In this document: positions 12,329-19,238 of the stretch, in pieces | How the letters are laid out: the number at the start of each line of letters is the position of its first letter | How positions within the stretch are numbered: the first letter of the stretch is position 1 | From: Pseudonocardia sp. SCN 73-27 | GTDB lineage: Bacteria; Actinomycetota; Actinomycetes; Mycobacteriales; Pseudonocardiaceae | Length of the DNA: 64,000 bases | NCBI GenBank assembly: GCA_001725415.1 | Contig: MEGH01000011.1 | Location: 59,863 to 123,862 of the forward strand | Reading direction: 5' to 3' | The notes under the pieces: model-generated | Told to the model about the DNA's origin: nothing | What the model saw: only the letters and a program-made list of their open reading frames with translations | The model's database searches: none | Made by a program: the position numbers and the translations under genes

Positions 12329-13219
12329 TCAACGCCGGTGACGCTGCCGCGACCGGTGCACTGTCCAGCCGGCGCCGGCCAGTGCGACGGCCCCCGCTCC
12401 GACCGCCGCGAGCGTCGCCGGGCGCGCCACCTTCAGCCGTGAGCCCAGTGCCACCGGATCCGCGAACGTCACCACCGGCCAGCCGCGTTCCTCGGCCTCC
12501 CGACGCAGGCCCTTGTCGGGGTTCACCACCATCGGATGGCCGACCGCGGCGAGCAACGGCAGGTCCGTGATGGAGTCGGAGTAGGCCCAGCAGTCGGCCA
12601 TGTCGTAGCCCCGCTCGGCCGCGATCTCCCGCGCCGCCTCCGCCTTGTGCTCGCCGTAGCAGTAGTAGTCGATGCCGCCCGTGTAGCGGCCGTTGCGCAC
12701 CGCCATCCGGGTGGCGAAGCAGCGATCGGCACCGACGAGCGCCGCGATCGGTTCCACGACCTCGACCCCCGACGCCGAGAGCACCACGACCTCCTCCCCG
12801 GCCGTCTGGTGCCGCCCGATCAGCTCGACCGCCTCCGCGTAGATCAACGGCTCGACGATCTCGTGCAGCGTCTCGGCCACGATGGACCGGACCTGCTCGA
12901 CCTCCCAGCCCGCGCACAGCGCCGTGATCCGCTTGCGCAGCATGTCCATCGTGTCGGCATCCGCGCCCGCGAGCAGCAGCATCAGCTGGGCGTAGACGCT
13001 GCGCAGGACGGCCCTGCGGCCGATCAGCCCGTGGCTGCGGAACGGTCGGCTGAACGCCAGCGCGCTCGACCCCGCGATGATCGTCTTGTCGAGGTCGAAG
13101 AACGCCGCCGACGTGGGGGTCTGCTGGGGCGGTCCGGGCACGTCGCGGGAGCTTGCCAGATGCCGGTGACGACCTCGCGGCACGGCGCGCGGCACCGCAC
13201 GCCCGACGCCCGGAAGCAC
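12329..13219 (-). CDS. HAD-IB family phosphatase (SerB-like)
   Basis: Up to 296 residues. HAD motif I is FFDLDKTI (nucleophile D42, acid D44), motif II is VVLSASG, the conserved lysine is in GEHKAEAA, and motif IV is YSDSITDLPLL. A hydrophobic stretch near the C-terminus (PATLAAVGAGAVALAGAGW) suggests a membrane anchor. The family dephosphorylates small molecules; phosphoserine is only one option. The first ~26 residues are not conserved in character, and a GTG at 13139-13141 giving MPGPPQQ would be an equally good start. It lies beside 6C RNA and ssd, as Rv3661 does. Confidence 0.87.
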   Translation of the reverse strand: MLPGVGRAVPRAVPRGRHRHLASSRDVPGPPQQTPTSAAFFDLDKTIIAGSSALAFSRPFRSHGLIGRRAVLRSVYAQLMLLLAGADADTMDMLRKRITALCAGWEVEQVRSIVAETLHEIVEPLIYAEAVELIGRHQTAGEEVVVLSASGVEVVEPIAALVGADRCFATRMAVRNGRYTGGIDYYCYGEHKAEAAREIAAERGYDMADCWAYSDSITDLPLLAAVGHPMVVNPDKGLRREAEERGWPVVTFADPVALGSRLKVARPATLAAVGAGAVALAGAGWTVHRSRQRHRR

Positions 13220-13256
13220 ATCCGGCAGAGGGGCGCGAATCCGGCCCGTATCGGGC

Positions 13257-13262
13257 TACGAT
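13257..13262 (+). promoter_or_regulatory. -10 element of the 6C RNA promoter
   Basis: TACGAT, a good -10 hexamer, lies 6 bases before the first helix of the 6C RNA, so transcription would start at about 13269. No clear -35 hexamer was seen. Confidence 0.5.
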
Positions 13263-13268
13263 TGAGGC

Positions 13269-13356
13269 GGCCCGTTCGCGGGCCCGCGGTTCAGCTCGAC
13301 CCCCCGGGGCTGAACCACCGACGGCCCCCGCCACTCCCCCCTGGCGGGGGCCGTCC
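13269..13356 (+). ncRNA. 6C small RNA (B11-like)
   Basis: Two adjacent hairpins each carry exactly six cytosines in the loop, the defining trait of the actinobacterial 6C motif. Hairpin 1 pairs 13288-13295 with 13309-13316, with C13300-13305 in the loop. Hairpin 2 pairs 13320-13333 with 13342-13355, a perfect 14-bp stem with C13336-13341 in the loop; it can also act as terminator. A short GGCCCG-TTCG-CGGGCC helix precedes them. In M. tuberculosis the same RNA (B11) lies between the ssd and HAD genes on the ssd strand, exactly as here. 6C acts by base pairing through the C-rich loops and affects cell division and replication genes. Confidence 0.88.
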
Positions 13357-13467
13357 CATGTCCGGCGTGTGCCGGAAGCGTTGGGCTGCAGCGGATCTCG
13401 GTTGGCCGCCAGGCTGCCGGGTGTGCGGTGCCCCTGGCATCGTGGCACGCCTCACCGACACCGTCGG

Positions 13468-13522
13468 CTGTCCACAGCCACCATCGGGTCGATCCGTCCA
13501 CATCTCCACAGAGCTGTCCACA
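13468..13522 (+). promoter_or_regulatory. Cluster of four DnaA-box-like 9-mers
   Basis: CTGTCCACA (13468-13476), CCGTCCACA (13494-13502), ATCTCCACA (13502-13510) and CTGTCCACA (13514-13522) all lie on the same strand within 55 bp. The high-GC actinobacterial DnaA box is TTGTCCACA; two copies differ from it at one position. The cluster sits between 6C RNA and the ssd start. DnaA binding is inferred from sequence only. Confidence 0.45.
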
Positions 13523-13621
13523 GTCTCCGGTGGATGGCCCCACGCACCCGTTCGCGCCGACACGCTCGACGTCGAACAGCGCACCGCCACCCGGCGGGCC
13601 GGCGAAACGGGACGAGGACAG

Positions 13622-14702
13622 ATGGACGAGCGACGCGCACTGCTGATGGTCGACGACCCCGATCTCCTCGACGCCGTGCTGCGCCTCGCCGCCGCTGCGG
13701 GCTGCGAGGCCCACCGCACACGACCCCACCGACGCCCGCCGCCACTGGGCCGACGCGGCGATCGTCGTCGTCGATGCGAGCGCGGCGGAGCGGTGCGCCC
13801 GCGCCGCGCTCCCCCGCCGCGACGGGATCGCGCTGGTCACAGCCGCGAATCCGCCGCCGCATGTGTGGCGGCTCGGGCTCGTCGTCGGGGCCGGGAGCAT
13901 CGTCGAGCTGCCCGAGGGCGAGCTGTGGTTGGTCACCGCGTTCACCGAGGCCACCGAGAACGCGGGCCCGCCGGGCGCCGTTCTGGCCGTCGTCGGCGGC
14001 TGCGGCGGGGCCGGCGCCTCCGCGCTCGCGGCCGCGACCGCGCTACGTGCAGCCCGCGACGGGACACGCACCCTCCTGCTCGACTGCGACCCCCTGGGTG
14101 GCGGGCTCGACCTCATGCTCGGCGCCGAAGACGTTCTCGGCGTGCGCTGGCCCGAGCTGTCCGTCGTGGACGGACGGATTCCCGCCGCTGCGCTCCACGA
14201 GGCACTGCCCGCCATGGGCGACAGGGGACTGTCCCTGCTCTCGTGCGACCGGATCGGACCCGGTCCCACCGCCGGGGCCCTGCGCGTGGTCGTCGAGGCC
14301 GGGCGGCGCGCCGGCGACATCGTGGTGTGCGACGTGCCCCGCCAACCGGGGGACGCGGCGGCCGTCGTCCTCTCGGCTGCCGACCTGACCGTTCTCGTCG
14401 TCCCCGCCGACGTCCGGGCCTGCGCCGCAGCCGCCCGCGTCGCCGCCGACCTCACCACCCGGTCGCCCGCGGTCGGCCTCGTCGTCCGCGGGCCCTCCCC
14501 GGGCGGGCTCACCCCCGTCGAGATCGCCCGGGCGCTCGACGTCCCGCTCCTCGCGTCCATGCGCCCGCAACACGACCTCGACCGCCGGCTCGAACGCGGC
14601 CAACCGCCCGCCGACCGTGGTCCGCTCGCCGACACCGCCGCCACCCTGCTCACCGAGCTGCGCGACCGCTCCCGGCTCAGCCGCACCGGACGGTCGTCGT
14701 GA
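13622..14702 (+). CDS. ssd: Septum-site-determining protein Ssd-like / CpaE-like ATPase, apparent frameshift
   Basis: The gene is read in two frames. ATG 13622 opens MDERRALLMVDDPDLLDAV...GCEAHRT, a receiver-like N-terminus; the continuation DPTDARRHWADAAIVVVD...VWRLGLV lies one frame on and reads to the stop at 14702. Dropping one base near 13718-13722 joins them. In the second frame the first conventional start is GTG 13863, which would lose about 80 conserved residues. The C-terminal part is a ParA/MinD-type ATPase with a deviant Walker A (VVGGCGGAGASA, no lysines) and DCDPLGGGLD. Ssd proteins influence septum placement and stand at the head of tad loci. Sequencing error, true mutation or programmed slippage are all open. 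Confidence 0.8.
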
Positions 14703-15847
14703 GCACCCTGGTCGACCGGGTGCGGTCCCGGCTCGCCGAAACCGGCGGCGAACCCACCGCCGCGGCCGTCGCCGCCGCGATCCGCGCCGAGGCCGGTGGC
14801 GTCGTCTCCGACCTCGACACCCTCGCCGCCCTGCGCACCCTGCGCCAGGAGTTCACCGGCGCGGGGCCGCTCGACACGCTGCTGCGCGATCCCCGCACCA
14901 CCGACGTGCTCGTCAGCGGCGGCACGGTCTGGGTCGACCGCGGCCGCGGGCTCGAACGCACCACCGTGTCGTTCGCCGACGAGGCCTCCGTCCGCCGCCT
15001 CGCACAGCGTCTCGCCCTCGCCGCCGGGCGCCGCCTCGACGACGCCAGCCCCTGCGTCGACGGTTGGCTGGCCGACTCCGGGGTGCGGCTGCACGCCGTC
15101 CTCTCCCCCGTCGCCGCCGACGGCACCTGCCTCTCCCTGCGAGTGCTGCGGCCCGCGGCGCACGACCTCGACACCCTCACCGCGCTCGGCACCGTCGACG
15201 CCGCCGGGGCGGCGCTGCTGCGCGCGGTCGTGGTCGCCCGGCTCGCGGTCCTCGTCTCCGGTGGGACCGGCAGCGGGAAGACGACGCTGCTCACCGCACT
15301 GCTGTCGGCGGCCGACCCCGCCGAGCGCGTGGTGACCGTCGAGGACGCCGAGGAGCTGCGGCCCCGGCACCCGCACGTCGTCCGGCTCGTCGCGCGGCCC
15401 GCCAACGTCGAGGGTGCCGGTGGGGTGGCGCTGCGCGAGCTCGTCCGGCAGGCGCTGCGGATGCGACCCGACCGACTCGTCGTCGGTGAGGTCCGCGGTG
15501 CCGAGGTGTGCGATCTTCTTGCCGCCCTGAACACCGGTCACGACGGCGGTGCCGGGACCGTGCACGCCAACTCGCCCACCGAGGTCCCCGCCCGGATCGA
15601 GGCCCTCGCCGCGCTCGGCGGGATGGCCCCCGCAACCGCCCACAGCCAGCTCGCGGCCGCGGTACAGGTCGTGCTGCACATGAGCCGCCGCGACGGACAG
15701 CGCATCCTCGACGGTGTCGGCGTCCTCGGTCGGCGCGACGGGCGCGTCGTCGTGGAGCCCGCCTGGACCCGCGCCGGCGGCTGGGCCGGTGGCCGCGACG
15801 CCCTCGGCGCCCTGTTCGCCGCCCGTGGCCAGGCACTGCCGTGGTGA
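14699..15847 (+). CDS. tadA: TadA/CpaF family pilus-assembly ATPase
   Basis: 382 residues from the GTG at 14699, which overlaps the ssd stop as GTGA. Secretion ATPase of the type IV/Tad family that powers pilin export at the inner membrane. Walker A SGGTGSGKTT at about 187-196, Asp box TVEDAEELR, RMRPDRLVVGEVRG and His box HDGGAGTVHANS are all intact, so the enzyme should be active. The frame is open far upstream of 14699, but that sequence belongs to ssd in another frame. Confidence 0.93.
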   Translation: MSTLVDRVRSRLAETGGEPTAAAVAAAIRAEAGGVVSDLDTLAALRTLRQEFTGAGPLDTLLRDPRTTDVLVSGGTVWVDRGRGLERTTVSFADEASVRRLAQRLALAAGRRLDDASPCVDGWLADSGVRLHAVLSPVAADGTCLSLRVLRPAAHDLDTLTALGTVDAAGAALLRAVVVARLAVLVSGGTGSGKTTLLTALLSAADPAERVVTVEDAEELRPRHPHVVRLVARPANVEGAGGVALRELVRQALRMRPDRLVVGEVRGAEVCDLLAALNTGHDGGAGTVHANSPTEVPARIEALAALGGMAPATAHSQLAAAVQVVLHMSRRDGQRILDGVGVLGRRDGRVVVEPAWTRAGGWAGGRDALGALFAARGQALPW

Positions 15848-16647
15848 GCGCCGCTGCCGTCGCCGCGCTGGCCGCGGCGGTCCTGATCGCTCCCCAGCGG
15901 CCCGCGGCGGCCCGGCTGCGGCACGTGACCGGTGCCGTGGGCGGGCCTCGGCGGCTCCCACGGCCGACCGTCGGCCTCGGGGTCGTGCTCGGCGCGACCG
16001 TCGTGACCGGGCTCGCCGTGGGCGTCGGCGGGGCCGTCGCCGGGCTGCTCGCCGGCGCGATCTGGGTGCGCCGCCACGCCGCCCGGCGGGCCGCGGACGC
16101 AGCGTCCGTCGCCGGGACCGAGCTCGCCGACGCCCTCACCCGCATCTGCGACGAGCTGCGCGCCGGAGCCCACCCCGCCGCTGCGCTGTCCGGGATCGAC
16201 ACCGACGGCCCCACCGCCCGCGACGCGCTGCGCCCTGCCGAGGCCGCCCTGCGTCTCGGCGAGACCGTCCCCGCCGCCCTCGCCCGCTCGGCTCCGCATC
16301 CCGCGCTCACCGACGATGTCGACCGCGTCGCCGCCGCCTGGACGCTCTCCGACCGGCACGGCATCCCGCTCGCCACCCTGCTGTCCTCCGTCGCGACCGA
16401 TGTCCGGTGGCGGGTCGAGTTCGGCAACCGGGTCCGCGCCGAGCTCGCCGGGCCGCGTGCCACCGCGACCGTGCTCACGCTGCTGCCCGTGCTCGGCCTC
16501 GGGTTCGGGCAGCTCATGGGGGCCGACCCCATCGGGGTGCTACGCGACGGCCTCCTCGGCGCGGTACTGCTCGTCGGCGGGACGCTGCTCACGGCAGTCG
16601 GCGTCGCGTGGTCCGAGCGCATCCTCGCCACGGCGGTCCCCCGATGA
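15844..16647 (+). CDS. tadB: TadB-like type II secretion F-domain membrane protein
   Basis: 267 residues starting at GTG 15844, overlapping the tadA stop as GTGA. A hydrophobic N-terminal hairpin precedes a cytoplasmic helical domain (ADALTRICDELRAGAHPAAAL through RWRVEFGNRVRAELAG) and two C-terminal membrane helices, the T2SF platform layout. It should form the inner-membrane platform with TadC for the Flp pilus. Low sequence conservation makes the B/C naming tentative. Confidence 0.85.
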   Translation: MSAAAVAALAAAVLIAPQRPAAARLRHVTGAVGGPRRLPRPTVGLGVVLGATVVTGLAVGVGGAVAGLLAGAIWVRRHAARRAADAASVAGTELADALTRICDELRAGAHPAAALSGIDTDGPTARDALRPAEAALRLGETVPAALARSAPHPALTDDVDRVAAAWTLSDRHGIPLATLLSSVATDVRWRVEFGNRVRAELAGPRATATVLTLLPVLGLGFGQLMGADPIGVLRDGLLGAVLLVGGTLLTAVGVAWSERILATAVPR

Positions 16648-17375
16648 CCGTGCTGTTCGCCGCTGTCGCCCTCCTCGCCGCCGCGGCGCTCGTCGCCACC
16701 GACGTGCACGTCAGCCGCACCCGGCTGGCACTGCTGCACCGCCCCGCGCCGGTCCTGCTCGCCGCGCCGGCGCCGGCGCCGGTACGCCGCGCCTGGATGG
16801 TCACCGGCGGGATCGCGGCAGGGGCGCTCGGCACCGCGATCGACGGCCCCGGCACGGGGCTGGTCCTCGGGGCGGTCGCCGTCGCCGCGTTCCTGCTCGT
16901 CGCCCGCCGCGCCCGGGCCGCCGACGCCGGGGAGTCCCCCGCCGAGCTCGCCGGCGGTTGGGAGCTGCTCGCCGTCTGCCTCGACGCCGGGCTGCCCCTG
17001 CCCACCGCCGTCGACGCCACCGCCGCGCGCCTCACCGGCCCTGCCGGGCGCGACCTGCGCAGGGTCGCCGGCCTCCTCGAGCTCGGCGCCGATCCCCTCC
17101 AGGCCTGGCAGGGTGCGGCCGACCGCCCCGCCCTCACCGTCTTCGCCCGCGCCGCCCGCCGGTCCGCCGCCACCGGCTCCGGCATCGCGCACGTCGCCCG
17201 CACCGAAGCGCACCGGCTGCGCGGCGAGCTCGTCGACACCGCCCGCGCCCGGGCCCAGCGCGCCGCCGTGACCATCACCGGCCCGCTCGGCCTGTGCTTC
17301 CTGCCCGCGTTCCTCGTCCTGGGCATCGCACCCGTCGTCGTCGGGCTCGCCGGCGACGCCCTGGCCCTGTGGTGA
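16644..17375 (+). CDS. tadC: TadC-like type II secretion F-domain membrane protein
   Basis: 243 residues; ATG 16644 overlaps the tadB stop as ATGA. Two N-terminal hydrophobic segments, a T2SF domain (LLAVCLDAGLPLPTAVDATAARL; ARRSAATGSGIAHVARTEAHRLR) and a C-terminal membrane helix LGLCFLPAFLVLGIAPVVVGLAG. Partner of TadB in the secretion platform. Confidence 0.87.
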   Translation: MTVLFAAVALLAAAALVATDVHVSRTRLALLHRPAPVLLAAPAPAPVRRAWMVTGGIAAGALGTAIDGPGTGLVLGAVAVAAFLLVARRARAADAGESPAELAGGWELLAVCLDAGLPLPTAVDATAARLTGPAGRDLRRVAGLLELGADPLQAWQGAADRPALTVFARAARRSAATGSGIAHVARTEAHRLRGELVDTARARAQRAAVTITGPLGLCFLPAFLVLGIAPVVVGLAGDALALW

Positions 17376-17431
17376 GCCCTCCATGCCCACCACACGGATC
17401 GATCGGTCCCCCATCCGAGAAGGAGAAGTCC

Positions 17432-17620
17432 ATGTCCACAGCTCTGCGCCGCCTGCGCCGCTTCCTCACCGACGACGCGGGGATGAGCACGGTCGAGTAC
17501 GCGATCGGGACGCTGGCCGCCGCGGCCTTCGCGGCCGTGCTCTACAGCGTCGTCAGCGGGGAGAACATCGTCACCGCACTGACAGGGCTGGTCGAGCGCG
17601 CGCTCTCCTCGACCGTCTGA
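17432..17620 (+). CDS. flp: Flp-type pilin (DUF4244)
   Basis: 62 residues. A basic leader (ALRRLRRFLTDDAG) precedes MSTVEYAIGTLAAAAFAAVLY, the pilin motif in which cleavage after glycine exposes the hydrophobic helix with glutamate at +5. It is the probable major subunit of the Tad pilus. A strong ribosome site, AAGGAGAAG, lies just upstream, stronger than for any other gene of the operon, as expected for an abundant subunit. Confidence 0.9.
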   Translation: MSTALRRLRRFLTDDAGMSTVEYAIGTLAAAAFAAVLYSVVSGENIVTALTGLVERALSSTV

Positions 17621-18408
17621 GGGGCACCCGTTCCGACGACCGGGCCGACGACCGGGGCGCCGTGACCGTGGAGGCCGCCATCGCGCTCGGCGTCCTCGTC
17701 GTGGTCGCGCTCGCGGCGATGGGCGCCGTCCTGGCTGTCGTCGCGGCCGTCCGGTGCACAGACGCCGCGCGGGAGGCGGCACGGCTCGCGGCCCGGGGTG
17801 AGCCCGACCGCGGCCGTGTCGTCGCCGCACAGCTGGCACCGCCGGGCGCGGTCGTCGAGATCGGGACGCGGGGCGACGACGTGGTCGTCTCGGTGACCGC
17901 GTTCGCGGTCCGGCCGTTCCCGTTCCGCGTCTCCGGCCGCGCGGTCGCCGCGACGGAACCCGGCGGCCCCGATCCCGCGGCGGGCGTCGCCGCGGCCACC
18001 GGCCTGCTCGCCCTTCGCCGCTGCCGGGTTCGCCGTCGGGCTGCTGCGACGCGGGCCGGGGGTTCCGACGACGCCGGGGTCGCCACCGTCTACGCCGCGC
18101 TGGCGGCGGTGCTCGTGCTGGGGCTCGCGGTGGTCGGGATCGACCTCGGCGGGGCCGTCCTCGCCCGGCACCGGGCCGAGGCGGCCGCCGACCTCGCCGC
18201 GCTGGCCGCCGCCACCGACGCCGCCCTGGGTCAGGACGCCGCCTGTGCCCGGGCCCGCACGATCGCCGCCGGGATGGGCTCCACGCTGCGGCACTGCGCG
18301 CTCGACGGATGGGATGCGCTGGTCGAGGTCGGCACCCCGCGCGCAGCGGTGTTCGGCGACTCCGAAGCGCTCGGACGAGCCCGCGCCGGCCCGGTCGAAC
18401 CACCATGA
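17617..18408 (+). CDS. Fused TadE minor pilin plus Rv3654c-like TadE-related protein
   Basis: One open frame carries two pseudopilin-like modules: RGAVTVEAAIALGVLVVVALAAMGAVL followed by an extracytoplasmic part, then GVATVYAALAAVLVLGLAVVGIDLGG followed by RHRAEAAADLAALAAA. Related actinobacteria encode these as two genes. No stop or conventional start codon was found between them in this frame. The first conventional start is GTG 17662, inside the hydrophobic motif; a CTG at 17617-17619 would overlap the flp stop as CTGA, mirroring the GTGA/ATGA overlaps of the operon, and would give 263 residues. Start therefore uncertain. Confidence 0.7.
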   Translation: MRGTRSDDRADDRGAVTVEAAIALGVLVVVALAAMGAVLAVVAAVRCTDAAREAARLAARGEPDRGRVVAAQLAPPGAVVEIGTRGDDVVVSVTAFAVRPFPFRVSGRAVAATEPGGPDPAAGVAAATGLLALRRCRVRRRAAATRAGGSDDAGVATVYAALAAVLVLGLAVVGIDLGGAVLARHRAEAAADLAALAAATDAALGQDAACARARTIAAGMGSTLRHCALDGWDALVEVGTPRAAVFGDSEALGRARAGPVEPP

Positions 18409-19238
18409 CGACGGCGCGTCCTCCACGACACGCCGAACGGGTCGGGCGGCGCGCCGGCCGTCGGGACACCCGGCCGACGGGCGGAGAGCAGGCGAGGTCC
18501 AACCGGCGCAGACCCGACGTCCGACGGAGCCACTCGCGGCGACGAACGGTCGACACCCGGGGACGAGCGGGGGACGCCGACCGTCCAGTGCGCTGTTTCC
18601 GCACGTCGGGGCCGCAAAGGTCACCGATCGGCACCAAGACCCGCGCTCGTCGTTGCACGTGCACCGATCGGCGACGACCGGTGGCGGGAGCAGGTCGTCC
18701 CCTGACCTACTTGAACCCGTCAGGGCAACGCCGGACAGGCCGAACCCCGACGCCGAGCACGCTCCCCAGACAGCGGTGGGGCCGAAGCGCCTTCGAGCCG
18801 ACCCCCATTCGGCTCCACCGCATTCAGGGCCGCTGCCGGCCGGTCCGGCCCCCGACGGGTCGGCCGGCGGCGGCCATCTACCCAGCCTGCTCGGCGCCGA
18901 CGACGCTGCGGCGGCTCGCCACGCAGATCCGTCCACGCTGCGGATGGTCATCGGGCGTTCAGGCTGCAGGCCGAGCGCCGACGGTGGAACCGAGGCGCCC
19001 ACCCCTCAACGCGCGCCGGTCGGGACTCGCCGGCGGCGACGCAGCCGGCTCGGCGCAGAGCGCACGATGGCACTCCGACGCGGTCGCCCCAGGCCAGCGC
19101 CGCGCCGGTTCCGCCGCCACTGCGCGAGTTCGCCGGTCGGCGCCCCGACCGCACGCCGCGTGCCGACCGAAGAAGTCGCGCGCCGACCGCACCGCGAAGT
19201 GCGCGGGCTGGTCGGCGCACCCGCCCCCGCGCGGCGGG
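18409..19238. other. Long gene-free interval after the tad operon
   Basis: About 830 bp with no protein family recognised on either strand and with weaker third-position bias than the flanking genes. It holds an exact 11-bp direct repeat CACCGATCGGC at 18622-18632 and 18662-18672, 40 bp apart, and a 6-bp inverted repeat CCTGAC/GTCAGG at 18701-18724. A cold-shock gene often found here in relatives was looked for and not seen. Confidence 0.5.

Noticed and set aside
13561-13580. CACGCTCGACG-like match to the REP core
   Set aside because: Short partial match without the palindromic partner arm; considered chance.
12536-15847. Continuous plus-strand open frame running from inside the HAD gene through ssd to the end of tadA
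   Set aside because: Only the part from 14699 (tadA) and the first residues after 13622 (ssd) look coding; the rest is out-of-frame read-through of GC-rich DNA.
18701-18724. CCTGAC/GTCAGG inverted repeat as a terminator of the tad operon
   Set aside because: Only 6-bp arms with a 12-base loop, almost 300 bp past the last gene; too weak to call.
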